Shown here: piece after piece, positions 35,101 through 47,039 of the stretch
How the letters are laid out: every line of letters starts with the position of its first letter
How positions within the stretch are numbered: position 1 is the stretch's first letter
From: Tetradesmus obliquus
Taxonomy: Eukaryota > Chlorophyta > Chlorophyceae > Sphaeropleales > Scenedesmaceae
Length of the DNA: 64,000 nucleotides
Direction: 5' to 3'
NCBI GenBank assembly: GCA_030272155.1
Contig: CP126191.1
Location: 6,532,501 to 6,596,500, forward strand
The notes under the pieces: generated by a model
Seen by the model: the letters and a program-made list of their open reading frames with translations, nothing else
What the model was told of the DNA's origin: nothing
Databases searched by the model: none
Program-made: the position numbers and the translations under genes

Positions 35101-38100
35101 TGTTTTGTGCTGCTGCAGACGTGTTCAGCCAGCATGCCGAGCAGCTGCTCAGCTTTGTGCTGGACGACTACCTGCTGGCCTACCTTGATGCAGCAGTGAC
35201 AGCACCAGCAGGAGCAGCAGCCGGCAGCAGCGGCCGCTCCCAGCCGTCCCTGTCCACCCCTGCCTCCCTCACATCGCCCAGCAGTAGGGGCAGGGGCAGC
35301 AGCCAGCTGGGCACAGCAGGCGGCAGCAGCCAAGTTGAAGCTGCTGGGGTGTGGCTGAAAGGCGCTGCGCTGAAGGCGCTGGCTGCGGGCTGTGTGCCTG
35401 ACAGCGATGCTGATGATTTGCCTGTGGAGACGCTGCGAGTGGCCACACGCCTGGCGCAGGACTTGGAGGGGTGAGCCGCAAGGGCGTCGCAGATAGCACG
35501 CGGTGCATGCTGGCAGAAAGCTGTTGTTGTTTGAGCAGCACAACGCTTGCACGCCCTGCCGGGCAGTTGTGCTTCAGAGCTGCGTATGGGGTGCTGCGTC
35601 TGCTGCACCTGTTCCTCACACACTACCTTCTGCATTTTCTGCACGTCACCGCTGTTGCCGCTGTAGCCTGCTGGAGCCTAGCGAGGAGGCACGGCCTTCC
35701 TTCCTGGCCGATGTGCCTGATGAGGTGGCGGGGCAGCTGCGCCTGGCAGCGGCAGCCTCGCTGCTGCGACTGGCGCGGCGTCATGACAGCCGGCTGGGTG
35801 CTGGCTGCTACTGCATGCTGGCGCTGGTCATGCAGGACAACCAGACCAGCGTGCGCGGCGTGTTTGCGGCCAAGCTGTACAAGCTGGTCAGCTACTTCAA
35901 CGTGAGTGTGCTTTGACGCGGCTGCGGCTGTGCAGTATTGTCTGTTATTGGCAATGCAGGATGGTACAGGTTCGAAGCTCTTGATGCGTGGCACTGCTCC
36001 TGCGTTGGCCTTGTCTGGCGGCGTGCCAGCTTTGCTGAATTCATACCATGCTGTCAACGCCGCAGTAGGAGTCCCCTTGCGTGCTGTGCATGCTGTGCGC
36101 TTGGCCCTGTGCGCATACGTTTCCTCAACCGAGCTTGGCACTGTCCACCCTGCAGTTGCGGCGCTCCACGCACCAGCTGGCAGCCAAGTATGCGGCCATG
36201 CTTCCCCTAGCCGCTGTGGACCCTGAGCTCGCCAACAAGGAGGCAGCAGCACGCATGCTGCGCGAGTGGGTGCACAGCAGGCGCGCCGCGGTGCAGCAGA
36301 GCATCATGAGCGCAGCTGCTGCGGCGGGCGGCGCCGCGGGCGTGCGTGGCGGTGGCAGCACGCTGCAGGAGCAGCCTGAGATGCTTCTGCCATATGGGCT
36401 GTACATCCTGGCACACCACCCAGATTTCCCTCAGGTGCGCTAGCACGGAGGCCAGACAGGCACACCTTTAACATGCCTAAAACTGTCATATTACTCCTGG
36501 CCTGGGTTGTAGCAGTGCAGGCGCATGGATTTGCTCCTTTCTGTGCACAGTTGCTGTGGATGCACTGTGCTAGCAAAATTCTCACATGCCCAGCCACGAG
36601 CAATACACTAAGGCGCCTGCACTGCTGTGTCATATTGCTGACAGCTGCACGCGTGCCACTGCTGGGCCCAGCTACTGCCCACACCTCCTGCTGACCAAGT
36701 GGCTTTGTGCATGCCTGCTGCTCTGTGCTGTAGCCTGAGGAGGCTGCGGAGGATCCCGGCTGCTGCACGCCCTTCCAGTTCATGCTGCAGTTCATGCTGC
36801 AGCCGCTGCTGGTGGAGTCGGGCAGCACCGCTGCTGGCGCGTTTGTGCCCGCGCTGCGCAAGATGTGCGCGTACATCAAGTACACCGCAGACAGGGCGGT
36901 GAGTGGCGCGGCAGCTGGCCACTGACCTGCTGTTCCGGAGTTTGGTCACTGCCCTGTTGCAATTCGGTGCCGCGCTGCTAGATCCTCTGTCTCTTCGTAC
37001 ACATGTCAGGTCGGGTGACGGATGAAATGGCAGTATATGCCGCTAACGTCCCTGCCTCCCCTCCTTGAATGTCTTCATGCCCGTCCTTGTCTGCAGGAGG
37101 AGCCGGCCACCAGCCAGCTGTACGTGCTGTGTGACATGGCGCTGGCCATGCTGCGGGCGCTGGCGCAGCGCATGGGCCTGGAGCCGGGCCTGCTCACAGC
37201 CAAGCACCCCGGCGGCATCACGCTGCCTGCCAGCTTCTACAGGCCGCTGGACAAGGAGGAGCGCGGTGAGCGCAGCGTGCTGTCTGCTGAGGTGGCAGGG
37301 TGCACCATGCTGGTCGCTCCTTTAGGTATTGCCAACATGCTGCCATTGCGCAATCTCCTCTTCATAACCTGATGTACCAGCAAGCAGCATTGCGTTTTGC
37401 TGTGCAAGCTGCGCAGCTCGGTGTCTGAAAACTGCAATTTGATGCTGGCGGCGGCTCATGACCAACTGTGGCTTTGTGTGTGCCCGCTGCCCTGCTGCTG
37501 CTGGCCTGGCTGCTGCTGGAGCAGGTGCCGCTGGCGTGAGCTATTTGCCGCCTGGCTTTGAGGTGGAGCTGGACCCTGAGCCAGTGGCAGCGCTGGCACA
37601 GCCGCCACACATGCATGGCCAGGCGGCAGCAGCAGCAGCCGCCAGGCACGGAAGAGGCACCAAGCCCCGCAGCACAGCAGCAGCGGCAGCGACGACGTCT
37701 GCAGGCGCTGCAGGCCGCGGCAGCAAGCGCAGGGCGCAAGCAAGTAGGGCTGCAGAGGAGGGGAGTGCAGCGGAGGAGGATGGTGATGATGCGTCAGAGC
37801 AGCGGCCTGCGAAGCGCAGCAAGGGCCGGGGCGGCGCAGCAGCTGGCGCTGGCGGGCGCGGCAGCAAGCCTAGGAGGGCTGCCAAGGCCGACAGCGATGA
37901 TGGCTGGGAGGCGGGCGACGGTGAGTGACCAAAGCTGGTGTTACAACGACTGTGCTTGTCACTTGCAATTGGCAGCAGCCAGTGAGTGCAAGTAGATGTG
38001 ATGAGGTAGCCTGTTTAGGATGCTGCAATCACTTTCACCTTGTGCATAATATAGATGTGCATAATTTATGAAACAGCAAGACACTTGCATGGCAGTTGTT

Positions 38101-39054
38101 CGACACTGCTGCTGAAGCTGTCTGCTTATGCCTGGACTTGTAACTGCTGCAGTCGACGCCCCTCCATCTGCTGCCAAGGCGCAGCCCGACCAGCTGACTA
38201 GCAGGCAGAAGCAGCTGCAGATGCAGAAGCAGCAGGCGGCGCAGCAGCCAAGGCAGGCAAAACACGCAGCTGCGGCTTCTCCAGCCGACTCAGGTGGCAG
38301 CGCTGGCAGCCAGTCAGGGGATGAGGCGCATTCCCCTGCAGCACCTGATATGCAACCGCAGCAGCAGCAGCAGCAGCAGCAGAATGGAGTACGGCGGCCA
38401 TATGCTACTAATGGCCATGCCGCTGCTGGCAATGCAGCTGCAATGCGGCCCAAGCAGCAGCAGCAGCAGCAGCCAGGCAAGCAGCAGCAGGGTGGCCGCC
38501 GTCAGCAGCAGCAGCAGCCTGCCCTGAAGCAGCAGCCGCTGTCATTTACGCCGCCTGTGCATGCAGAGGATGCCTCCAGCCCGGCACCTGCCAGGCCCCG
38601 CAGCAGAATGCCTGCTGCTGCTGCTGCTGCTGCTGCTGAGGATGACGGCAGTGCTGATGAAGCGGAGGCAGCAGCGCCAGCAGCTGCTGCAGCTGTGCGT
38701 CAGAGCAAGCAGGCGGCAGGCAGGGGTGCTGCTGGCAAGGGGCGGGCGGCACCTGCAGGTCAGCAGCGGCGGGGCCGCAGCGCTGGCGCTAAGCCTGCTG
38801 CTGCTGCAGCAGCGGCTGATGTGAGCGAGTCTGATGGCGCTGCAGATGGCCTGCTGCAGGAGGACCAGACCCCTCAGAAGGATGTCAGCCAGAAGCCGGC
38901 GGCAGCCAAGCAGGGCAAGCTAGCAGCTGCTAACGGCAAGGCTGTAGCAGCTGACAAGGCAGGGCTGGTAAAGAAGCGTGGCGTCGCAGCTGGGGTGGTT
39001 GCTGCGGGTGGGGTGGGGCAGGGTGCACGGGTTACGCGGAGGAGGGCAGCTTGA
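29184..39054 (+). CDS. PDS5: sister chromatid cohesion protein PDS5
   Basis: Twenty exons, all phase-consistent, give about 1739 residues: 29184-29495, 29630-29728, 29969-30051, 30284-30323, 30715-30824, 31073-31208, 31555-31749, 31964-32041, 32177-32600, 32884-33119, 33373-33615, 33799-34014, 34241-34790, 35119-35470, 35667-35901, 36156-36434, 36734-36898, 37097-37265, 37525-37920, 38153-39054. HEAT-repeat blocks match PDS5 along the length, for example SYYLLLDMGREDMVLDW, IPHMTSEMLAEDP, QDYDDKVRIAAVKSVCQCA, LRLAAAASLLRLARRH, YGLYILAHHPDFPQ and SQLYVLCDMALAML. PDS5 binds the cohesin kleisin with WAPL and controls cohesin release and maintenance. The last 420 residues are a Gln/Ala/Lys-rich disordered tail with basic patches. 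Intron 2 starts with GC rather than GT. Confidence 0.93.
31211..31330 (+). repeat. 15-base minisatellite, eight units, in PDS5 intron 6
   Basis: GACCAGCCTGCACCT is repeated eight times head to tail; only the last copy differs, by one base. The array begins right after the GT of the splice donor (31209-31210). Confidence 0.97.
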
Positions 39055-39558
39055 GGGGCCTCAACTGTGTGGGCAATGGGCATGCACAACAATAGCATGT
39101 AGACAACGTGGTAGTGAACATCAGATGTGGAGTCATCGACAGCTGCATTTGTACGCGCTGAATAACACTTTGACTGACCGACTTGGCAGAGGGCTTGCGG
39201 CTTGGTGGGTGTTCCTTGATTGCTTCGGTCTCATTGCTTAGGCTGCATGTTTAGCCCCAGGCCGTCTGGAGTGCTGACTTGTGCTGTGGTGTATCTGATC
39301 AACACCATCGCAATGACAGGCAGTGTGTCCTTTGCCTGAGCACTGAGTGGAGCCTGTTTGTCTGGGTATGCCACGCACGCATCACGCTCAAGGGTTTGAT
39401 TTGGCTCCCATTTAGCCTGCTCTGCATCATTGGTAAGGCTTGCAGTATGCCATTGACACACTGGCCAGGGCTGGTGGGGTTTTATGGTCAACCACAAACC
39501 CTGTGTCCCATTGTGACACTCTTCTTGAAACAGGCGGTTAACCCGAATTGAAGTATCG
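39055..39558. other. intergenic between PDS5 and the SET/MYND gene
   Basis: No gene was seen. It holds the 3' UTR of PDS5 and the upstream region of the next plus-strand gene. Confidence 0.4.
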
Positions 39559-40804
39559 ATGGCTATTGACAACGCTGGTCAAGCCATTGCTTGCCCATTT
39601 GGCCAGTGCACAATGGCTTCCGACACCACCAGCAACAACCCTTTGCTGCAGCTTGTGCCGCAAGACACGGCAAATGAGTATTACACAGCCGTTTTTTCTA
39701 GCTTAAAAGCAAATGGGATCGAGATCAGGCCGGATGCCGGCGGTGGACGTGGCAAAGGCGTCTTTGCAACAAAAGGCTTCCAGCAGGGCGACGTGTTGTG
39801 GACAGAACGGCCTTTGGTACCGCAGTTGGTTTAATTGGTTATCCTTTATGAGCTGGTTGAGTATGTCCAGGCATTTGCTGTACGTCTGGCGCAGCTGACT
39901 TCTGCTGCTACTGCTGCTACTGCACAGCCTGAAGTCACATCAAAATGCTGCATCGCATACATGCACTCATCAGATACGACTGTGGGTATCTGAGATACAC
40001 ATCCTTTTCCATTGCAGGCAGCTGTGCAACAGCTTGACAGCAAACTGGAAGCGTCAACCTGCAGCCACTGCTTCAAGGCTGTTGGTGAGCAGGCAGCTGT
40101 CAGCGCTGCACCTGCCGCAAGGTAGCGCATGCATAAGCACTCTGCTAGTGCTTCAATAGATGTCTGCGATCCAGCAGCACCAACTCTATACATTCATGCT
40201 GCAGCTGCAGCCACCACACTCAGCAGCATGCACATGCAGGCATCCGTCAGGGAGTTTCTGCTGTACCTGCTATTCGATGCTGCATGCTTATGCAGCGCTG
40301 CTTTGTGTTACATGGCGTGCCAGCACGGCAAGGGTTGCAGCTGCAGGCATTCCCCCACACAAGCACGGTACCCCACTGGGGCCTGGTTCACCTTAACCCC
40401 AGATTGGCCAGCGCTCCCCATGCGCTGCTGGCGTATGCAGCTTGAGCACACGCTGCTGAGACTGGCGAAGCTGCTGCACAGCCGCAGCTGCACGCTACTA
40501 GGCGGCTACATCGCCACCCGCATTGCTGCCATGCGCTGCTGCTCGCCTGCAGGCACTGTGGAGCAGCACGTGGGCGGCAAGATCTGCTGCCTCATCAACG
40601 AGCTGTCTGATGCCACCGAGGAGGACGACCTGCGGCAGGTGCAGGACAGGGTGGACAAGGTGAGGCGGCGGCAGCAGCAGCAGCAGCAGCAGCTTGCTGC
40701 GGCTCTGCAGGTGCTGGTGCAGGTGCATGGATTTACTGTCACCACGTCCGCGGGGCGCTGAATCGACTGAGCGGGTCCCTCTTCCTGGTTGCGTTCATTG
40801 CATG

Positions 40805-40843
<39 letters not shown>

Positions 40844-43614
40844 AGATCCAAGCTGCCGTGAACAGCCAGTTCCTTGAGGGGCTGCTGCAGGGCAGGGTGG
40901 ACCTGCCGCTCACAGGCGAGGTGGACATGGCGGAGCCGGTGAGGCACAGCGGCTGGCAGGTGCTGCTGTACTGCTGAGTAATCTGCAGAAGCCCCTTGGG
41001 TCGCCGCAGCAGCCTGTGGATGCAGCAGCAGCTGGAGCAGCACAGCTGCAGCTTTGTGTTGCTGCGAAGGCGGTGGTCAGCTGGTGAGCAGCACAGCAGG
41101 CAGCCAGCCGCTGCCACCCAGGGATACGGCTAGAACCAGCACAATACAGCACATGCTGTCTTTCTGACTTGGCTGCGGGTGTCCTGGTGCTGTTGGTGTG
41201 CAGGTCAAGTGCCGTGGTGGGTGCAGTGAGGAGTACTGCTCCTCTGGCTGTGAGGCAGAAGCCTGGGAGCGCTACCACTGCCTGCTGTGCCCTGTGGGTG
41301 CAGCAGAAGGGCCCAGCAGCAGCAGCAGCAGCAGCAGGTACGCCACAAGCCCATGGTCAAATCTGCTTGTTTGGGGGCAGCTTTGTCAGGTTATGCGCGT
41401 TCCGTGCAGCGCTCAGGCAAGCAGTCCTCAGGCTCCTGCTGGTAGACAGGTAGGCAGGTGATGCGTCCCTCCTGTCCTGTGCTGCTCGTGTCCTCGTGTC
41501 CTGTGCTGAAGGACCTTGCAACACAGCAGCCAACCACAGCCTAGGGTTACCTGCCAGCTGTCAATCTGTACTGCCACTGCTGCTACTGCTATTGCTAACC
41601 TTGCAGTGATGACAAAGGCAAAGGCAAGGCTGCTGCAGCTCCGCAGCACTCAGCAAGCTGCAGCCATAGCCCTGCAGGCGGCAGCAGCAGCAGCAGTGGG
41701 GCTGGGGCCGGCAGCAGCAGCAGCAGGCGGGCTCAGAAGCCTGCAGTGCAGCAGCTGCATGGTGTAGCAGTCAACAGGGCGAAGCTGGGTGCGTTCTTTG
41801 AGCATGCAGAGGAGACCAACGACATCTTCAGGGTGGCAGCACAGGTCATAGCCAGCACCATCATCACAGCCGACAAGCTGCTGCAGCAGGCGGCAGCAGA
41901 TACAGCAGAGGGTGCAGAGGCAGGAGCTGCATATGCACGAGCCATTAGTGCTGCTGCTGCAGGCGAGAGGGTAGCAGCTAGAGTCGTCACACCTGCAGAT
42001 GCGGCAGCAGCAGCAGCAGAGGGTGCAGGCAGCACCGCAGCAGCAGGCAGAGATGAGCAGCAGGAAGCTGCAGCTGCGTTTGCACGGGCTGCTGGCGCAG
42101 CGCAGGCAGGCAGTACTGTGCAGCAGGTGCTCGTGGCTGCGGGCAGTGAGCAGCAGCAGCAGCAGCAGCAGTGTCTGCAGGCGTTGCAGGCTGCTTTCCT
42201 GCCGTTCGCTGTAGGCCACAAGGCAGCCTGGTGGGATGTGGTGGCAGAGCAGCAGGAGGAGGCAGAGCAGCAGGAGGGCAGTGAAAGTGACGGCGACAGT
42301 GACAGTGAGGAGGTGGATGCTGCTGAGCTGCGTGCGCAGCTGAAAGAGCTTGCAGCTGACTCGCTGGCGCTGCTACGGGCCGGCCTGCAGGACAGCCGCT
42401 TCCCTCAGCTGTTTGACTTGCAGGTGCGACACAGTGCGCCTGGGGTGTGCTGCCGACGGCGGCGGCGGCGGCTTGGCCTTGCGCAACCTTGCAGCATTGC
42501 ACGCTGAATGCTGCTGCTCTCGCTGGTTGTGTCCGTCTGCTGATGGCTAGAGCTCACTGTGCTGGTGGCTGGGCTTCATTGAAAAACATGCACGGTGTTT
42601 TTGTAAGCTTGCAATCTTGTGCCTTTCCCCGGCGTGCCGATGTGCCATGGCATAGTGTCCTTCCTCCGCACTGCACTACTGCCACCATGCTCTGCCTCAA
42701 CGACAGCAGTACCTACTGTCTGCTCTCCGCTGCCGCTGCCGCTGCCTGCCTGCAGCTGTATGGCAGCCTGGTGGGCATGTTTGAGCTGAACAACCTCGCC
42801 CTGGCAGTGCCTGCACCAGTGGCGCGCTACAAAGACATGCTGCTGCACCCCGCTGAGTATGGCGTGGACATCGACGCAGCAGCAGCAGCCGTGCAGGAGG
42901 TGCAGCCGCTTCTGGAGGCGCTCGGAGACGACGCAGATGCACCGGCAGAGGTGAGCATATGGTCATGCAGGGTGTTTGGGTATGCTTGGGCTCCCTGCGT
43001 TGAACAAGATACATTGCATGGCATACTGACAGTGTATGATGGAGCCGTCTTCTCAAGTGTGGCGCCTCAGTGTCAGCATGCACTGAGAGTGAGAGGGTGG
43101 GCTGCATGCGCATGCAGTGTGCCAGGCGGCATGCAGCGGCAATGCTGCAGGCTAGCGACTGTCTGACAAACTCGCATGCTGCTCAGCGATGCGCAAACCC
43201 GCCCTTATGCCCTACAACACGGCCGTCATCCCTCCTGATCGTGAAGAGGCACACCTGTCGCACCCGCGTGCATGCATTGCCGTGTCCTGTCGCATCGCTC
43301 ATGCGTGCCCTGCCTTGTGCCGTGCCCATGCCCTGCAGGGCACTGGGTTCTATGCGCTACAGAGCTGCGTCAACCACAGCTGCGCCCCCAACGCAGCAGC
43401 CACCTGCCTGCCCAGCGGCCAGATGGTGCTGCGGGCGCTGACAGACATTGCTGCTGGCAGTGAGGTGCTGCTGTCATACATTGAGGAGGAGGGGGCGGGC
43501 CTGCAGGAGCGGCGCGCAATGCTGCGGGACTATGGGTTTGTGTGCAGCTGCGAGCGCTGCAGCGCGGAGGAGCTGGCTGGGGCGCTGCAGGCGCAGCAGC
43601 TGGTGGCGGCGTGA
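39559..43614 (+). CDS. ATXR2: SET-domain protein methyltransferase, ATXR2-like, with MYND-type zinc residues
   Basis: Eight exons (39559-39816, 40018-40084, 40553-40659, 40846-40938, 41204-41337, 41607-42423, 42756-42950, 43339-43614) give about 648 residues. GRGKGVFATKGFQQGDVLW opens the SET fold. CSHC...GGCSEEYCSSGCEAEAWERYHCLLC supplies the MYND-like zinc ligands inserted in it. FYALQSCVNHSCAPNA and LLSYIEEE are the SAM/catalytic core, and YGFVCSCERC is the post-SET zinc motif. The order and the block FFEHAEETNDIFRVAAQVI match Arabidopsis ATXR2, a histone methyltransferase. A long Ala/Gln/Ser insert separates the halves. The end of exon 1 is uncertain: 39828 also works, adding four residues. 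The exon 4 donor at 40938 fits the family better than one at 40959. Confidence 0.9.
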
Positions 43615-43767
43615 AGCTCTGGGCAGGGCTGCGGCAGAGCGGCTGAGTGTCCATGGCTAGCTGTTCGTGCGGAAGTGCTGCACAGCAACATCTCAATGGC
43701 ATGGCTGCTGCGCTGATCACGCGGCAGAGAGGAAGCGCATCAAAGGATGGTGTTGTTGGACGCACAG

Positions 43768-43772
43768 TGTAA
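43768..43772 (+). terminator. poly(A) signal TGTAA
   Basis: TGTAA 154 bases after the stop codon of the SET/MYND gene, on its coding strand. Confidence 0.5.
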
Positions 43773-44380
43773 CACAGAACACAGCCAAATGTGGCATGCA
43801 TAGAGACACCTGCGTAAGGCATAATCCGCAGTTCCTAGATCCATGATATGTGAGATCAGGGAGCCTAAGTCACAGCACAGTTTGGTGATCTTCAACGGTC
43901 AACCTTTCCAGTGAAGTTGCTTGTGTGAAGTAGCTTTTCGGCCACACTCCTGCATTCCACCTTGAGAGGCGCAAGACGGGTGTTCACGTGGCGTATGTGT
44001 GCTGTAGCTGGAGGGAGAAGGCGTTGAATATCAAGGCAATGCAGTGCAGCCGCGACGGCTGCAAGACAGCGCAGCCTGCTGTCTCGGCCCTTGTTGTTTC
44101 ACTTTGTGTCTGTGTCATGTGCTCTCTTCGCAGCTCTACTAGCATCGATGAGAATTGGATTGTTACCAGCTTGCACATGCACCACTGGTGCCAAGTTGGT
44201 CCCCATATGCTTGCATAACTCCAGCTCAGGACAGCGCACATATAACCACGCACTGCAAGGTGATGGCTAACACATGGCACTGTTACAACGCTGCCTGATC
44301 AAATCTCTTCATAAAGACGTGCATTCAAAGGCAGAAGGGTAAGTTCTTGCAAGTTGAGACTATGGCCAATTCTGCAAAAT

Positions 44381-44645
44381 ACCGGGCCGGAAAATTTCGC
44401 CCTTTTCAATGGCTGGGCACCAGGGCACTGTCAGAGCAAGTTTGCTGCCACAATGGACTTTTCAACGCTATAACTACGCCTTAAAGATGTCGGATCTAGC
44501 ATCCCCCACATGCGATTTGAGTGAAAATGCATTAATCCGGCCCGGATTTTTGCGCTGACGATTGGAGCACTGCCAGGGTCAGCAAGGACGCGATTAGGCA
44601 ATTGAAGTGCAACAAAAATGCCTTGGAGCTGTCGGATCTTGCATC
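44381..44645. repeat. diverged tandem duplication, two units of about 110-125 bases
   Basis: Unit 1 (44381-44504) and unit 2 (44535-44645) share, in the same order, CCGGA(A)4TTTCGC against CCGGATTTTTGCGC, GGGCACTGTCAGAGCAAG against ACTGCCAGGGTCAGCAAG, and TGTCGGATCTAGCATC against TGTCGGATCTTGCATC. The sequence is less GC-rich than its surroundings and has no ORF. Confidence 0.55.
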
Positions 44646-46844
44646 GAGCCGACAATTGTGACCACAAGGAGCTGCTGCAGCAGCAGCAGCCACTACATTG
44701 TCTGCTGCGACAGCAGCAACAATATCATCACAACGCTTGAATAGGAGATATAATTCGAAGCGATACAGCGTATGCGTAGATACCCGTTCAAAGTTACCTT
44801 TGGTGGTGCCAACAGCTAGTTACACCCCAAGTGGAGGCGATTCCCCGGACACATACAAGCGTACTGATAGACTCTCTCTTATCGATCACCTTTTTGTTTG
44901 CTGGCCTTGAATTGAACGGCACATGCTGTAAGATGACTGCTCGAAATGCCCCTGCCCTGAAGGACCCTGCAGGAGATAGCACCTGCCCTCAGGCCATCCA
45001 GGGCCTGGCAGAAGGCCTCAGCAGCTGATGCAAAAAAAGTTCAACTTATCGCATGTACAGGCGTTCACAAGGTGCAGCAGCAGCAGCACCAGCAGGCTTG
45101 GAGGGAGCAGCAGCAGTTGCTGTGCTGGAGTTGCTGCGGCAGCAGCAACGTTGCAGCTCAAACACGCACGACACAGCACAACATAACTCACTCAACTTGC
45201 ATTTACATTCTTGATTTGCCACAAGCAGGCACATCGCCTGTTGTCACCATTTGCTGTGGCTCAACTGGAAAATCGATGCTGCTGCTGATGCGGCATCAGA
45301 TGGTCGTCTGAGGAACAATTTCAAGATGCTGGCACCAGCCTCGTCAAAGCGCTAGCCAGCCTGGTCCATCACAAAAAGCCCGTGTGTCAAGTGCTTGCAG
45401 TGCAATTGCAAGTGCATTTGATGAGGCGGATGATCACCTCCAAGCCACAAAGCCTAGGCATGCACGACTTACGGCCCAAGGCTGCAAGGCTTGCGCGGAA
45501 GCAGCAGGAACACTGCAGCCCAACAGCAACAGCTGGATGCTTCTCAGCCGGCAGCAATACAAGCGAAGACATGGCTGCAGCGCGGCACAGCCTGCTGTAA
45601 GTGTCCTCCAAGTCCTGCTTGGCCAATCGCAACATACATGCCGCATCTGCTGCTAGATGCTGTGCATGCAATGCATTATGTCCGAGGTAGAGCAACCTAA
45701 CCCAACACAAAATACATTGTCAACATCTATGGCACACACTCTGGCGGGATGTGTCCACCTGTGGTGGATGCTCGCCTGCTTGGATGCAACCTTCTGCAAT
45801 TGCTGTGTTGACACAAAGACAGCTGCTGCTGTGTGTGAGGCCAGGCACAGGTGCTTGCTAAGGTTGCCTGATCCATGTCAGCTGCCAGCAGCAATGGCAA
45901 TACGCTAGTGTACTCAAGTCACGGTAGACGTACAGCAGTGCAATCCTGGGCGTGCAACATTGTACACACAGCCCACGGTGAGGTCCAACGCAACAATCAA
46001 AACACAAAACCCCACATATGTACAGGGCAGTCCCACCCCACAACAGACAGGCCCACAGCCAAGCACACACCTGCAATGAGGAGCAGCAGCACGCCTGCCC
46101 TATGGAAGCATGCAGTGCAGCAACAGAGCACAGCCACACTGCATGAAAGCGCGCGCCTAATGCCAACTTAGCCCTGCCTCACAACACTGCATCCTGTTGT
46201 TGCTTACGAGCCTCCAACCAACAACCTGCAGCGCGTTGCACAAGCTACAGAAAACATAGCGCTCCAGCAGCGTTGCGGCACCCTTGCAGGCACCCTTGCT
46301 GCCAACCCAATGTTTCCCACAAAACCCAAGATGAACGCCAGATAATGCACACTGTAATGACTTGTTTCATCCTGCTTCCCACCACACTTGCAGCCAGGCC
46401 CCTGCTGTTGCTGCTGCTGCTGCTGCTGCCCCGTACAACAGGGCAAGCTGGCGCATAACTTAAAGAAAAGAGCGCTTGCAGCTCCCTACACCCCTGCTGC
46501 TGTCCCGCTCTGCATGCTGCGTTGCATCCCTGCCAGGCACAGATGTCAAGTGCAGGCAGCGCATGCCCCACCCAATGAAATGCAGGAAACTGTGTGCTGC
46601 ATTGCCAGCACCCTCCCATGTCTGTGGCATACGCCCCTGCCGCTGTGCCAGCACATGAATGTACCAGATTGCAACAGCCCACCAACACTCGCACCAGCAG
46701 CAGCCATCAAAGCATGTGGGACACAACAGCACAAACAGCGGCTCCAAATGCAGTTGATGAAAATGTTAATGTCAAACGCATTGGAAGAGCATCCGCTGCA
46801 CGTCCCATGCGTCACCCTGGCACTACAGCAACACGCCTAGCCCA

Positions 46845-46849
46845 TTACA
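46845..46849 (-). terminator. poly(A) signal TGTAA (reverse strand)
   Basis: TTACA on the plus strand, 190 bases beyond the E2F stop codon. Confidence 0.45.
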
Positions 46850-47039
46850 GCCCACACTGGCTCACGAACAGGCCAGCTTGGACTGTGCTTCAGATGGGCC
46901 AGCACACAATCATTCATGATCACCGCACTAAGTAGCGCCTGTTCACGCTCGTACTGCTGCAGAGCCACTGCACCCCCACCCGCTTCGTGTCATGCCAACC
47001 TGCCATACTACCAAGCGCCCGCCCCAACCCAGCACTCCC

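Larger units (their letters stand above)
43615..47039. other. 3.4-kb gene-poor region
   Basis: It lies between the convergent 3' ends of the SET/MYND and E2F genes. No conserved ORF was seen. It holds TGTAA signals for both neighbours and an old tandem duplication at 44.4 kb. From about 45.3 kb the plus strand is C+A-rich, matching a minus-strand 3' UTR of E2F. Confidence 0.45.
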
